This document shows, in pieces, positions 50,111 to 58,899 of a stretch of DNA of 64,000 nucleotides. How positions within the stretch are numbered: the stretch's first letter is position 1; the number at the start of each line of letters is the position of its first letter. The notes under the pieces are model-generated. The model was not told the origin of the DNA and made no database searches. It was given only the letters and a program-made list of their open reading frames with translations. Position numbers and translations under genes: made by a program. Source of the DNA: Pseudomonas sp. R37(2017) (GTDB taxonomy: Bacteria; Pseudomonadota; Gammaproteobacteria; Pseudomonadales; Pseudomonadaceae); assembly GCF_002113375.1 (NCBI RefSeq), contig NZ_NEHO01000002.1:310001-374000 (forward strand), written 5' to 3'.

Positions 50111-50749
50111 ATGGGTCTCAGGCTTGGCGATATCGCCCCCGATTTTGAACAGAACTCCAGCGCCGGCATCATCCGTTTCCATCAGTGGCTGGGCGAAAGC
50201 TGGGGCGTGCTGTTCTCGCATCCGGCGGATTTCACCCCGGTATGCACCACCGAACTGGGTTTCACCGCCAGGCTCAAGGATGAATTCGCAGCGCGCGGCG
50301 TCAAGGCTATCGCACTGTCCGTGGACCCTGTCGAGTCGCACCACAAGTGGATCGAGGACATCAACGAAACCCAGGCCACCGTGGTCAACTTTCCAATCCT
50401 GGATGATGCCGACCGCAAGGTCTCGGACCTCTACGACCTGATCCACCCCAACGCCAACGACACCTTGACCGTGCGCTCGCTGTTTGTGATCGACCCGAAC
50501 AAAAAGGTCCGGCTGACGATTACCTACCCGGCGAGTACCGGCCGCAACTTCAATGAAATCCTGAGGGTGATCGACTCGCTGCAACTCACCGACAACTACA
50601 AGGTGGCCACGCCGGCCAACTGGCAGGACGGTGATGAAGTGGTGATCGTGCCGTCGCTCAAGGATGAGGATGAAATCAAACAACGCTTTCCCAAGGGCTA
50701 TCGGGCGGTCAAGCCTTACTTGCGCCTGACGCCGCAGCCGAACCGGTAA
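50111..50749 (+). CDS. lsfA: 1-Cys peroxiredoxin LsfA
   Basis: Prx6-type peroxidase (212 residues). Peroxidatic cysteine C45 in SHPADFTPVCTTELG; no resolving cysteine of the 2-Cys type. The C-terminal domain GDEVVIVPSLKDEDEIKQRF is typical. LsfA was found in P. putida as a sulfate-starvation protein required for sulfonate growth, and its place before ssu here agrees. It likely protects the oxygenases of this route from peroxides. Single gene with its own AT-rich promoter area. Confidence 0.94.
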   Translation: MGLRLGDIAPDFEQNSSAGIIRFHQWLGESWGVLFSHPADFTPVCTTELGFTARLKDEFAARGVKAIALSVDPVESHHKWIEDINETQATVVNFPILDDADRKVSDLYDLIHPNANDTLTVRSLFVIDPNKKVRLTITYPASTGRNFNEILRVIDSLQLTDNYKVATPANWQDGDEVVIVPSLKDEDEIKQRFPKGYRAVKPYLRLTPQPNR

Positions 50750-50781
50750 GTCATCAAGTTGTTTGGTGTGGCTGATGCAGC

Positions 50782-50848
50782 CATCGCGAGCATGCTCGCT
50801 CCTACAGCGGTACGCGATCTACTGTAGGAGCGAGCCCGCTCGCGATGG
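50782..50848. repeat. REP pair, tail to tail, after lsfA
   Basis: CATCGCGAGCATGCTCGCTC and TGTAGGAGCGAGCCCGCTCG are separated by about 18 bases. Confidence 0.84.
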
Positions 50849-50903
50849 CAGTTGCCCAGGCGCCACATCCTTCGGGATTTGTACCCACAAAGCAGGGGAT
50901 TTT

Positions 50904-50930
50904 CAGGCCGTTTCGACGGCCTGTTTTTTT
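50904..50930 (+). terminator. Terminator downstream of lsfA
   Basis: CAGGCCG tttcga CGGCCTG hairpin (50904-50923) with seven T residues. Confidence 0.88.
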
Positions 50931-50976
50931 GCCCGGAAGAAACAGGGTTTATATTTCTTTAATGCATAACCAAATG

Positions 50977-50992
50977 AATAAATATGATTTAT
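50977..50992. promoter_or_regulatory. AT-rich palindrome before ssuE
   Basis: ATAAAT-ATG-ATTTAT, about 90 bases before the ssuE start. Of the same kind as the one before lsfA (AATAAAT-CGAT-ATTTATT). Confidence 0.45.
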
Positions 50993-51078
50993 GGATATAT
51001 TAATCAGCTGTTAAGGTCACTCCATCGAAGCGAGATCGCAACCCGCGAATCGCCAGCACTGAGCAAGGAATAGCCTGA

Positions 51079-51672
51079 ATGTTGGTTGTCTCACTCGGTG
51101 GCAGTCCCAGCCAGCGCTCTCGTTCAGGGGTGTTGCTGGATCGCTCCCGGCAATGGTTACAAGAGCAGGGCGTGGAAGTAGTGAGTTATCAGGTACGGGA
51201 CTTCCCGGCCGAAGACTTGCTGCACGCACGCTTCGACAGCCCCAGGGTGATCGACCTGCTGCAACAGATTGAAAACGCCGATGGCCTGCTGATCGCCACA
51301 CCGGTTTACAAGGCATCGTTTTCCGGCGCACTGAAAGTCGTGCTGGACCTGCTGCCCGAGCGTGCCTTGAGCCACAAGGTGGTTCTGCCGATGGCCACGG
51401 GTGGCAGCATCGCCCACATGTTGGTGGTGGATTACGCGCTCAAACCGGTGCTGTCGGCATTGAAGGCCCAGGAAATGTTGCAGGGGATTTTCGCCGTCGA
51501 CAGCCAGATCGCTTACGGCGAAGGCAGCGCCCTGGCGCAATTGGTGCCAGAGCTGGAGCAACGTTTGTTTGAAGCGCTGGAGCAGTTTTTCAGCGCCATG
51601 GCGCGACGGCCAAAGCCGCTTGATCCGAACCTGTTGAATGATCGTTTGTTGAGTGCTCGCTGGAGCATTTGA
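51079..51672 (+). CDS. ssuE: NADPH-dependent FMN reductase SsuE
   Basis: Supplies reduced FMN to the SsuD monooxygenase. 197 residues with the flavodoxin-like start [17 protein letters not shown] (FMN phosphate loop), the [19 protein letters not shown] segment, and [18 protein letters not shown]. It is the first gene of the ssuEADCBF set; ssuA begins 90 bp on. The AT-rich palindrome in front indicates control with the other sulfur genes. Confidence 0.94.
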   Translation: MLVVSLGGSPSQRSRSGVLLDRSRQWLQEQGVEVVSYQVRDFPAEDLLHARFDSPRVIDLLQQIENADGLLIATPVYKASFSGALKVVLDLLPERALSHKVVLPMATGGSIAHMLVVDYALKPVLSALKAQEMLQGIFAVDSQIAYGEGSALAQLVPELEQRLFEALEQFFSAMARRPKPLDPNLLNDRLLSARWSI

Positions 51673-51762
51673 GCCTCACCGAAAAATTGAAGTACTGGCC
51701 TTACTCGCCCGCCAACGGGCAAGCAGGTGCAGCCAAAACCCAACTGCAAAAAGGAGAGCGCC

Positions 51763-52755
51763 ATGCGCCCTGTCATTTTGCGTCGTGGTCTGGTCGCTCT
51801 GTTTGCTGCGGCCGCCTTCGGCGTTATTACTCAAGCTCAGGCGCTTTCTACCCAGGAAGGCGTACTCCGAATCGGCTATCAGAAATACGGCACCCTGGTG
51901 CTGCTCAAAGCCAAGGGCACCCTGGAAAAACGCCTCGCCGCCCAAGGCGTTGACGTGCAATGGACGGAATTCCCCGGTGGCCCGCAATTGCTTGAAGGCC
52001 TGAATGTCGGCTCGATCGACTTCGGTGTTACGGGTGAGACGCCGCCCGTGTTCGCTCAAGCGGCCGGCGCAGATTTGCTCTACGTCGCCTATGAACCACC
52101 AGCGCCGCACAGTGAGGCGATCCTGGTGCCGAAGGACTCGGCAATCAAGTCGGTGGCAGAGCTCAAGGGCAAGAAAGTCGTGCTCAACAAGGGCTCCAAC
52201 GTGCACTACCTGCTGGTGCGTGCCCTGGAAGACGCCGGCCTCAAATACACCGACATCCAGACTGTATTCCTGCCGCCGGCCGATGCCCGCGCTGCGTTCG
52301 AGCGTGGCAGCGTTGACGCCTGGGTGATCTGGGACCCCTACCAGGCCGCCGCCGAACAGCAACTGCAAGCGCGCACCCTGCGTGATGGTCAGGGCATCGT
52401 CGACAACCATCAGTTCTACCTGGCGACCAAGCCTTATGCGCAGAAAAATCCCGAGGTGATCAAGACCCTGGTGGAAGAAGTGCGCGCAGTCGGTGAATGG
52501 TCCAAGGCCAACCCGCAAGACGTGACCCAACAGGTTTCGCCGCTGCTCGGCTTGCCGACGGATATCACCCTGACTTCGGTGAAACGCCAGGGCTACGGCG
52601 CGTTGTTCCTCACCCCGGAAGTGGTCGCCGCACAGCAGAAGATTGCCGACAGCTTCTACCAGCTCAAGCTGATTCCCAAGCCGTTGAGCATCAAGGATGT
52701 GATCTGGACGCCGCCTGCGGTCGTTGCCCAAAGCTCGGTCACCAAAGCCCAATAA
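51763..52755 (+). CDS. ssuA: Aliphatic sulfonate ABC transporter binding protein SsuA
   Basis: Periplasmic protein (330 residues) that presents alkanesulfonates to the SsuBC transporter. Signal peptide [19 protein letters not shown] up to AQA, mature part [20 protein letters not shown]. The [19 protein letters not shown] and [11 protein letters not shown] parts are class-typical. A strong AAGGAGAG site precedes the ATG at 51763, so the longer frame from 51727 was rejected. Confidence 0.95.
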   Translation: MRPVILRRGLVALFAAAAFGVITQAQALSTQEGVLRIGYQKYGTLVLLKAKGTLEKRLAAQGVDVQWTEFPGGPQLLEGLNVGSIDFGVTGETPPVFAQAAGADLLYVAYEPPAPHSEAILVPKDSAIKSVAELKGKKVVLNKGSNVHYLLVRALEDAGLKYTDIQTVFLPPADARAAFERGSVDAWVIWDPYQAAAEQQLQARTLRDGQGIVDNHQFYLATKPYAQKNPEVIKTLVEEVRAVGEWSKANPQDVTQQVSPLLGLPTDITLTSVKRQGYGALFLTPEVVAAQQKIADSFYQLKLIPKPLSIKDVIWTPPAVVAQSSVTKAQ

Positions 52756-52780
52756 TTCGATACCCCAAGGAGACCACTCC

Positions 52781-53929
52781 ATGAGCCTCAATATCTTCTG
52801 GTTCCTGCCAACCCACGGCGACGGCCATTATCTTGGCACCGCCGAAGGCGCCCGCGCCGTCGATCACGGTTATCTGCAACAAGTCGCACAGGCAGCGGAT
52901 CGCCTGGGGTTCGGCGGGGTACTGATCCCTACTGGCCGTTCGTGCGAAGACTCGTGGCTGGTGGCGGCATCGCTGATTCCGGTGACCCAGCGCTTGAAGT
53001 TCCTTGTCGCCCTGCGCCCCGGGATCATTTCCCCGACGGTGGCAGCGCGTCAGGCCGCGACCCTGGATCGACTATCCGGCGGGCGTGCGTTGTTCAACCT
53101 GGTGACCGGCGGTGATCCGGAAGAATTGGCCGGGGATGGTCTGTTCCTCAGCCACGAGGAGCGCTACCAGGCTTCGGTGGAGTTCACCCGCATCTGGCGC
53201 CGTGTACTGGAAGGCGAAACCGTCGATTACGAGGGTCGGCACATCAGCGTGAAGGGTGCGAAGTTGCTCTATCCGCCGATCCAGCAGCCGCGTCCGCCGC
53301 TGTACTTCGGTGGCTCCTCGGAAGCGGCACAAGACCTGGCGGCCGAGCAGGTGGAGATGGTTTTGACCTGGGGCGAACCACCGGCCGCCGTCGCGGAAAA
53401 AATCCAACAGGTCCGCGCCAAAGCCGCCAGGCTCGGCCGTACCGTACGCTTCGGCATTCGCCTGCATGTGATCGTGCGTGAAACCAACGAAGAAGCGTGG
53501 AAAGCCGCGGATCGGCTGATTTCGCATCTGGACAACGACACCATCGCCCGTGCCCAGGCCTCGCTGGCGCGTTTCGATTCGGTGGGTCAGCAACGCATGG
53601 CCGCCTTGCATGGCGGCAGCCGCGACAACCTGGAAGTCAGCCCGAACCTCTGGGCCGGTGTCGGTCTGGTGCGCGGTGGTGCCGGTACGGCGCTGGTGGG
53701 CGATGGTCCGACGGTAGCCGCTCGCGTGAAGGAGTACGCGGACCTGGGCATCGACACCTTCATTTTCTCCGGTTATCCACACCTGGAGGAGTCCTATCGC
53801 GTCGCTGAGCTGCTGTTCCCACACCTTGATGTCGAGCGTCCCGAGTTGCCGAAAAGTGCCGGCTACGTCAGCCCGTTCGGCGAGATGGTGGCCAACGACA
53901 TTCTGCCCAAAGCCGCGTCCCAGAGCTGA
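52781..53929 (+). CDS. ssuD: FMNH2-dependent alkanesulfonate monooxygenase SsuD
   Basis: Luciferase-like two-component oxygenase (382 residues) that cleaves the C-S bond of alkanesulfonates with FMNH2 and O2, giving the aldehyde and sulfite. Family residues visible: [19 protein letters not shown] at the start, [36 protein letters not shown] and [14 protein letters not shown]. It follows ssuA by 25 bp with a CAAGGAGA ribosome site. The start at 52781 is the family start. Confidence 0.96.
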   Translation: MSLNIFWFLPTHGDGHYLGTAEGARAVDHGYLQQVAQAADRLGFGGVLIPTGRSCEDSWLVAASLIPVTQRLKFLVALRPGIISPTVAARQAATLDRLSGGRALFNLVTGGDPEELAGDGLFLSHEERYQASVEFTRIWRRVLEGETVDYEGRHISVKGAKLLYPPIQQPRPPLYFGGSSEAAQDLAAEQVEMVLTWGEPPAAVAEKIQQVRAKAARLGRTVRFGIRLHVIVRETNEEAWKAADRLISHLDNDTIARAQASLARFDSVGQQRMAALHGGSRDNLEVSPNLWAGVGLVRGGAGTALVGDGPTVAARVKEYADLGIDTFIFSGYPHLEESYRVAELLFPHLDVERPELPKSAGYVSPFGEMVANDILPKAASQS

Positions 53930-53938
53930 GGCGCGGTC

Positions 53939-54721
53939 ATGAAGAAAATCATCCACAGTCTGGCGCCCTGGGCGTTGCCGGTGTTGTTGCTGGCGGTGTG
54001 GCAGTTGAGTGTGTCGGCGGGCTGGTTGTCGACGCGGATCCTGCCGGCACCGATCGCCGTGATCGAAGCCGGCGTCAGCCTGGTGTGCAGCGGCGAAATC
54101 TGGACGCACCTGGCCATCAGCGGCTGGCGTGCCGCGCTGGGCTTCACCATTGGCGGCGGCATCGGTTTGACCCTGGGCTTCATCACCGGCCTGTCGAAGT
54201 GGGGTGAGCGCCTGCTCGACAGTTCGGTGCAGATGATCCGCAACGTGCCGCACCTGGCGCTGATTCCACTGGTGATCCTGTGGTTCGGTATCGACGAGTC
54301 GGCGAAGATTTTCCTGGTGGCGCTGGGCACTTTGTTCCCGATCTACCTCAACACCTATCACGGCATTCGCAACGTCGACCCGGCCCTGGTGGAGATGTCG
54401 CGCAGTTATGGCTTGTCCGGTTTCAGCCTGTTCTGGCAGGTGATCCTGCCGGGAGCGCTGCCTTCGATTCTGGTCGGTGTGCGCTTTGCCCTGGGTTTCA
54501 TGTGGCTGACGTTGATCGTCGCGGAAACCATTTCCGCGAGCTCCGGCATCGGCTATCTGGCCATGAATGCCCGGGAGTTTTTGCAGACTGACGTGGTGGT
54601 GCTGGCGATTCTGCTGTACGCGGTGCTCGGCAAGCTGGCCGACCTCGCGGCCCGTGGGCTTGAGCGTGTGTGGCTGCGCTGGCACCCGGCGTATCAGGTT
54701 GCCAAGGGAGGTGCGGCATGA
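53939..54721 (+). CDS. ssuC: Aliphatic sulfonate ABC transporter permease SsuC
   Basis: Inner membrane permease (260 residues, about 6 segments). The EAA-type loop [20 protein letters not shown] near residue 147 contacts SsuB. The N-terminal half is rich in Leu and Val ([19 protein letters not shown]). It begins 9 bp after ssuD and overlaps ssuB by 4 bp (ATGA). Confidence 0.95.
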   Translation: MKKIIHSLAPWALPVLLLAVWQLSVSAGWLSTRILPAPIAVIEAGVSLVCSGEIWTHLAISGWRAALGFTIGGGIGLTLGFITGLSKWGERLLDSSVQMIRNVPHLALIPLVILWFGIDESAKIFLVALGTLFPIYLNTYHGIRNVDPALVEMSRSYGLSGFSLFWQVILPGALPSILVGVRFALGFMWLTLIVAETISASSGIGYLAMNAREFLQTDVVVLAILLYAVLGKLADLAARGLERVWLRWHPAYQVAKGGAA

Positions 54722-55524
54722 TCGCGGAACAACCTCCACGCCTGCTGCGCGGGATTCCGCTGGCGGTGCGCAAACTGCAAAAGACCTTTGGCGCGCGGCA
54801 GGTACTGCGCGAGATCGACCTGCACATTCCGGCGGGCCAGTTTGTCGCCGTGGTGGGGCGCAGTGGTTGCGGCAAAAGTACCTTGCTGCGGTTGCTCGCC
54901 GGCCTCGACCGGCCCACGGGCGGTGAATTGCTCGCCGGTGCCGCGCCATTGAGTGACGCGCGAGAGGACACGCGGCTGATGTTCCAGGAAGCGCGTTTGC
55001 TGCCCTGGAAAAAGATCATCGACAACGTCGGTCTGGGCCTCAAGGGCAACTGGCGGCCGCAAGCGCTTGAAGCGTTGGACGCTGTGGGTCTGGCCGATCG
55101 CGCCAATGAATGGCCGGCGGCGCTGTCCGGTGGACAGAAACAGCGCGTGGCCTTGGCCCGTGCGTTGATTCATCAGCCGCGCCTGCTGTTGCTCGACGAA
55201 CCCTTGGGGGCTTTGGATGCCCTGACCCGAATCGAAATGCAGCAACTGATCGAACGGCTCTGGCAGCAACACGGTTTCACGGTGTTGCTGGTGACCCACG
55301 ACGTCAGCGAAGCGGTGACGATTGCCGATCGGGTGATCCTGATCGAAGACGGTGAAGTCGGCCTCGACCTGCACGTTGAACTGCCGCGCCCTCGGGTGCG
55401 CGGTTCCCATCGGCTGGCAGCGCTGGAAACCGAAGTGCTCAACCGCGTGCTGGCGCTGCCCGGCCAGCCGCCGGAGCCGGAACCTGTTTCACCCTTGCCC
55501 ACGCAGTTGCGTTGGGCTCAGTAA
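54718..55524 (+). CDS. ssuB: Aliphatic sulfonate ABC transporter ATP-binding protein SsuB
   Basis: ABC ATPase (268 residues). Walker [13 protein letters not shown]-loop [11 protein letters not shown], signature [15 protein letters not shown] and Walker [16 protein letters not shown] are all intact. It powers SsuC. The start overlaps the ssuC stop by 4 bp, fixing the ATG at 54718. Confidence 0.96.
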   Translation: MIAEQPPRLLRGIPLAVRKLQKTFGARQVLREIDLHIPAGQFVAVVGRSGCGKSTLLRLLAGLDRPTGGELLAGAAPLSDAREDTRLMFQEARLLPWKKIIDNVGLGLKGNWRPQALEALDAVGLADRANEWPAALSGGQKQRVALARALIHQPRLLLLDEPLGALDALTRIEMQQLIERLWQQHGFTVLLVTHDVSEAVTIADRVILIEDGEVGLDLHVELPRPRVRGSHRLAALETEVLNRVLALPGQPPEPEPVSPLPTQLRWAQ

Positions 55525-55525
55525 A

Positions 55526-55607
55526 GCAGCTGCGAGCTTCTAGCTTCAAGCTGCAAGAAGAAGCAGGTCGCTTTTACTTGCAGCTTGAAGCTTGCCACTT
55601 GCAGCTC
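55526..55607. repeat. Inverted repeat of the CAGCTTCAAGCTGCAAG type
   Basis: GCTTCAAGCTGCAAGAAGAA on the left and TTGCAGCTTGAAGCTTGCC on the right form a long inverted pair between ssuB and ssuF. The core AGCTTGAAGCTT is itself palindromic. A different repeat class from the REPs, of a kind I know from Pseudomonas genomes. It would fold into a stem inside the operon mRNA. Confidence 0.7.
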
Positions 55608-55631
55608 ATTTCGACGTTAGGAGAAATAAAT

Positions 55632-55847
55632 ATGACTATCAAGGCCATCAACGTTCGCAACCAGTTCAAAGGCTCCATCAAGGAAATCGTCCTCGGCGAC
55701 GTGCTGTCGGAAATCGACGTGCAGACCGCGTCCGGCATCGTCACTTCGGTGATCACTACGCGCTCGGTGAAAGAGCTGGAACTGGCGGTCGGCAGTGAAG
55801 TGATCGCGTTTGTGAAATCCACCGAGGTGTCGATCGCCAAGCTGTAA
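55632..55847 (+). CDS. ssuF: Molybdopterin-binding (Mop/TOBE) protein SsuF
   Basis: 71-residue single Mop domain (MTIKAINVRNQFKGSIKEIV; VTSVITTRSVKELEL; EVIAFVKSTEVSI). In P. putida the sixth gene, ssuF, is of this kind and is required for use of several sulfonates and sulfate esters. The ligand is probably molybdate or a molybdenum cofactor, though the reason it is needed is not explained. The inverted repeat at 55526-55607 lies before it. Confidence 0.87.
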   Translation: MTIKAINVRNQFKGSIKEIVLGDVLSEIDVQTASGIVTSVITTRSVKELELAVGSEVIAFVKSTEVSIAKL

Positions 55848-55867
55848 GCCCCATGTGTAAACAACAA

Positions 55868-55900
55868 CCCCGAAGGGATGGAGCCCCTTCGGGGTTTTTT
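55868..55900 (+). terminator. ssu operon terminator
   Basis: CCCCGAAGGG / CCCTTCGGGG stem (55868 onward) followed by six T residues. Confidence 0.9.
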
Positions 55901-55922
55901 CATGTGTGCTGGCTTGGGATAA

Positions 55923-55947
55923 GTGGAGCGGGCTTGCTCGCGAAGAG
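55923..55947. repeat. Single REP element
   Basis: GTGGAGCGGGCTTGCTCGCG, one unpaired member of the REP family between ssuF and the TetR gene. Confidence 0.65.
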
Positions 55948-55960
55948 GCCGGTGGGCGCG

Positions 55961-56593
55961 CTAGAGCTTGCGCTTGGGCAAATACGGCGGCAAATACAAC
56001 CCCACATAAGCATCGAACACCCGCATCCCTTCCTCTGCCATGCGCGGCGTAATCTGTCCGTGCTGCTGCACCGAGCGCGCATACACCCGATCGCCCAGCT
56101 CCATCGCCAGGGCGAACACATCGACATCACTCGGCAATGTCGGCAGTTCGAAGTGATGGTCGAACAGCTTGTGCATCAGGTCGCCCAGTTCGATGTCGTG
56201 CTGACGGTCGGCCTGGGTCACTTCGGTCAGGCCGTGCTGGGCCAGGATGAGTTGGCGGGCGGCAGCGTCTTCTGCGTAGATGTCCAGCATGCGTTGTTCC
56301 ACCAGTCGCGACAGATCGCGCCAGCCATTCAAGGCATGGTGATCGATGGGAGCTTGCAGGCAGGCGCGGAACGCGGCGTGGATGTCGGCGGTCAAGGCCT
56401 CCAGTAACGCCGGTACGCTGGCGAAGAAATGGTAGACCGAGGAGGGTGGAATCTCCGCGCGCTCGGCGACGCTGTAGATCGACAGGCTGGCCACGCCCTC
56501 GGCCGCCAGCAACGTGCGGGCCGCATCGAGTATTGAATCGATTCTGGCCTGGCTGCGGGCGCGGGGTTTGCGGGGGCTGGCTACGCGTGTCAT
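55961..56593 (-). CDS. TetR family transcriptional regulator
   Basis: 210 residues. The N-terminal helix-turn-helix domain is ARIDSILDAARTLLAAEGVA plus SIYSVAERAEIPPSSVYHFF; the C-terminal ligand domain is not recognised. Start at MTRVASPRKPRARSQ, with a GGAGACTCCAAT region in front; a longer frame to 56803 lies over a REP pair and was rejected. It is between the ssu and spu blocks and may control either or neither. Confidence 0.88.
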   Translation of the reverse strand: MTRVASPRKPRARSQARIDSILDAARTLLAAEGVASLSIYSVAERAEIPPSSVYHFFASVPALLEALTADIHAAFRACLQAPIDHHALNGWRDLSRLVEQRMLDIYAEDAAARQLILAQHGLTEVTQADRQHDIELGDLMHKLFDHHFELPTLPSDVDVFALAMELGDRVYARSVQQHGQITPRMAEEGMRVFDAYVGLYLPPYLPKRKL

Positions 56594-56651
56594 TGGAGTC
56601 TCCTGCGGGGCAGGGGGCATTGTACGCAGAGCGCGAGGATGATCCATACCC

Positions 56652-56786
56652 TGTGGCGAGGGGGCTTGCCCCCGTTGGAGGGCGAAGCACTCCCAAACCC
56701 GGTAATCGCGGTATGTCTGATGCAAATGAGGGTGCATTTTTTGGGGCTGCTGTGCAGCCCAGCGGGGGCAAGCCCCCTCGCCACAG
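56652..56786. repeat. REP pair, second family (GTGGCGAGGGGGC)
   Basis: TGTGGCGAGGGGGCTTGCCC and its inverse CCCCCTCGCCACAG frame about 90 bases. Same family as 40866-40959. Confidence 0.85.
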
Positions 56787-56802
56787 GGAGCGGTGTTGGC
56801 CA

Positions 56803-56845
56803 TAAAAAAAACGCCGCAGGCGTCAGCAGCCTGCGGCGTTTTTTA
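56803..56845 (-). terminator. spuI terminator
   Basis: On the minus strand AACGCCGCAGG / CCTGCGGCGTT forms an 11-bp stem followed by a T run. A run of A residues on the other side makes it usable in both directions. Confidence 0.9.
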
Positions 56846-56855
56846 ATGCAACCGC

Positions 56856-58232
56856 TTAAACGGTATGCAGGTACCAGTTGTACTCGAGGTCGGAGATGGA
56901 GTGTTCGAACTCCTCCAGCTCGCTCTCTTTACAGGCCACGAAGATATCGATGTATTTCGGATCGATGTACTTGGCCATGACTTCGCTGTCGTCCAGCTCG
57001 CGCAGGGCATCGCGCAGATTGTTCGGCAGGCTCTGCTCGTTTTGCTCGTAGCTGTTGCCTTCAGTCGGGGCTGGTGGCTCGATCTTGTTGGTCAGGCCGT
57101 GGTGCACGCCCGCCAGCACCGAAGCCATCAGCAGGTACGGGTTGGCGTCGGCACCGGCTACGCGGTGTTCCAGGCGCACGGCGTCGGCGGCACCGGTTGG
57201 CACGCGCAGGGCCACGGTGCGGTTGTCCAGGCCCCAGCTTGGCGAGTTCGGCACATAGAACTGTGCACCGAAACGACGGTACGAGTTGACGTTCGGGCAG
57301 AGGAAGGCCATCTGTGCCGGTAGGGTCTCGAGCACACCGCCGATCGCGTGACGCAGTGCGGCGTTCTGCTCGGGATCCTCGCTGGCGAAGATGTTCTTGC
57401 CGTCTTTGTCGAGAATCGAGATGTGGACGTGCAGACCATTACCCGCCTGGCCCGGGTAAGGCTTGGCCATGAAGGTGGTGTCCATTTCATGGTCGTAGGC
57501 GATGTTCTTGATCAGGCGCTTGAGCAGGACCGCGTAGTCGCAGGCCTTGATCGGGTCGGCCACGTGGTGCAGGTTCACTTCGAACTGCGCCGGAGCACTT
57601 TCCTTGACGATGGCATCGGCCGGGATGCCTTGCTCTTTGGCACCTTCCAGAATGTCCTGGAGGCAGTCGACGTATTCGTCGAGATCGTCGATCAGGTAGA
57701 CCTGAGTCGAATGCGGACGTTTGCCGGAAACCGGCGAGCGAGGAGGTTGCGGACGACCGTTAACGTTCTCCTGGTCGATCAGGTAGAACTCCAGTTCGAA
57801 CGCGGCGCAGATGGTCAGGCCCATTTCGTCGAACTTGCGCACCACGTTGGCCAGCACTTCACGCGGGTCGGCGAAGAATGGCTCGCCTTCGAGTTCGTGC
57901 ATGGTCATCAGCAGTTGCGCGGTCGGGCGCTTCTGCCATGGCTCGTTGCACAGGGTATCGGGAATTGGATAGCAGATTCGGTCAGCATCACCGATGTCCA
58001 GGCCCAGGCCGGTGCTTTCCACCGTGGAGCCGTTGATATCCAGAGCAAATAGGGAGGCCGGCAGGTTGATGCCTTTCTCGTAAACCTTGTGGAGGCTGGT
58101 GCGTTCGATGCGCTTGCCGCGCACCACACCATTCATATCCGCAATCAGAAGGTCGACGTACAGAACCTCAGGATGTTCCTTAAGGAACGCGTTCGCTTCG
58201 TTAAGCTGAACGGCACGCGGGGGTACCGACAT
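56856..58232 (-). CDS. spuI: Gamma-glutamylpolyamine synthetase SpuI (glutamine synthetase family)
   Basis: GS-like enzyme (458 residues) that joins glutamate to putrescine or related amines, the first step of the gamma-glutamylation route. The GS pattern is intact: FELEFYLIDQENVNG with the metal glutamate, FEVNLHHVADPI, NGLHVHISILDKDG, FLCPNVNSYRRFG and NRTVALRVPTG. The spu/pau genes of P. aeruginosa have the same order, with spuI divergent from spuA. It starts at ATG 58232 and reads away from the spuA fragment. Confidence 0.92.
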   Translation of the reverse strand: MSVPPRAVQLNEANAFLKEHPEVLYVDLLIADMNGVVRGKRIERTSLHKVYEKGINLPASLFALDINGSTVESTGLGLDIGDADRICYPIPDTLCNEPWQKRPTAQLLMTMHELEGEPFFADPREVLANVVRKFDEMGLTICAAFELEFYLIDQENVNGRPQPPRSPVSGKRPHSTQVYLIDDLDEYVDCLQDILEGAKEQGIPADAIVKESAPAQFEVNLHHVADPIKACDYAVLLKRLIKNIAYDHEMDTTFMAKPYPGQAGNGLHVHISILDKDGKNIFASEDPEQNAALRHAIGGVLETLPAQMAFLCPNVNSYRRFGAQFYVPNSPSWGLDNRTVALRVPTGAADAVRLEHRVAGADANPYLLMASVLAGVHHGLTNKIEPPAPTEGNSYEQNEQSLPNNLRDALRELDDSEVMAKYIDPKYIDIFVACKESELEEFEHSISDLEYNWYLHTV

Positions 58233-58258
58233 GATGCAACACCTTTGTTGTTAAAAAT

Positions 58259-58271
58259 ATCAATCATTGAT
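58259..58271. promoter_or_regulatory. Palindrome in the spuI-spuA divergent region
   Basis: ATCAATCATTGAT, a perfect inverted repeat around one base, 27 bases before spuI. A nearby GCAACACCTTTGTTGT is also partly palindromic. Either could be an operator for a polyamine-sensing regulator; no family is assigned. Confidence 0.35.
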
Positions 58272-58510
58272 CTTTTCTGGTTTCAGTCAACCCGAACGGC
58301 ATGCCGAAGTCAAGTGAGGCCTTTTTTGCCCTAAAAAAGCGCTCGCTGGGCTTTTTTGTGGTGCTTTGGGGCGTTTTTTTTCCGCTGGACATGTTGGTGA
58401 CCGCGGGTTTGAGCGGGCCGTGTTGTATTTTTTACGGGGGTGTTGTGTAAAAAAATGAACAAGGCTAAGCTCGAATCAAACCCATAACAGCAATAATACC
58501 GGGGTGCTTC

Positions 58511-58861
58511 ATGTCTCGCCTGCCGATAATCGGCATCACCGACTGCTCAAGACAGGTCGGTCGGCCTGTTTATCACATCAGTGGTGACACGACCGTTCGC
58601 TCCGTGGCTTCAGCGGTTGCGATGATCCTTCCGTCCCTGACGGTTCGACCGTCCCCGTCCGATATTCTGGACGGTCGCGATGGCACCCCCATTACGGTTA
58701 CTCCATTCAATATAGAACCGATTCACAATAGCGGCCTGACCATCGTTCAGGGCACCGCTCGCGATTCTGCACGCCCGGCCTCTGCAGCAGTGTTGGCAAA
58801 CACGATAATCTGCCGCGCAAACGCTCTACAACGCGACGCCGATGCGTCAAACAACGCCTGA
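58511..58861 (+). pseudogene. spuA: Truncated spuA (gamma-glutamyl-GABA hydrolase), broken
   Basis: 116-residue reading frame whose start is clearly the N-terminal half of a PuuD/SpuA-type class I glutamine amidotransferase: MSRLPIIGITDCSRQVG, then YHISGD, SLTVRPSPSDILDGRDGT, FNIEPIHNSG, GTARDSARPASA. In intact relatives (about 250 residues) the nucleophile motif GICRG follows; here the corresponding TIICRANALQ lacks its glycines and the frame ends about 15 residues later. The C-terminal His-Glu pair is absent, and spuB begins only 38 bp on, so about 130 residues are lost. Several positions also differ from the usual. The enzyme step must be supplied elsewhere or is missing. No IS or repeat is at the break. 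Confidence 0.75.
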
Positions 58862-58899
58862 CCTTGAAAGGGTCGGACAACTCAAGCCTAGAGGCATTT

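Larger units (their letters stand above)
50750..51078. other. 329-bp gap between lsfA and ssuE
   Basis: It holds a REP pair (50782-50848), a hairpin terminator (50904-50930), and an AT-rich promoter area with the ssuE palindrome. No gene was found. Confidence 0.6.

Noticed and set aside
53072..54949. 625-codon antisense frame opposite ssuD-ssuC-ssuB
   Set aside because: It crosses three intact real genes and has the composition of a shadow.
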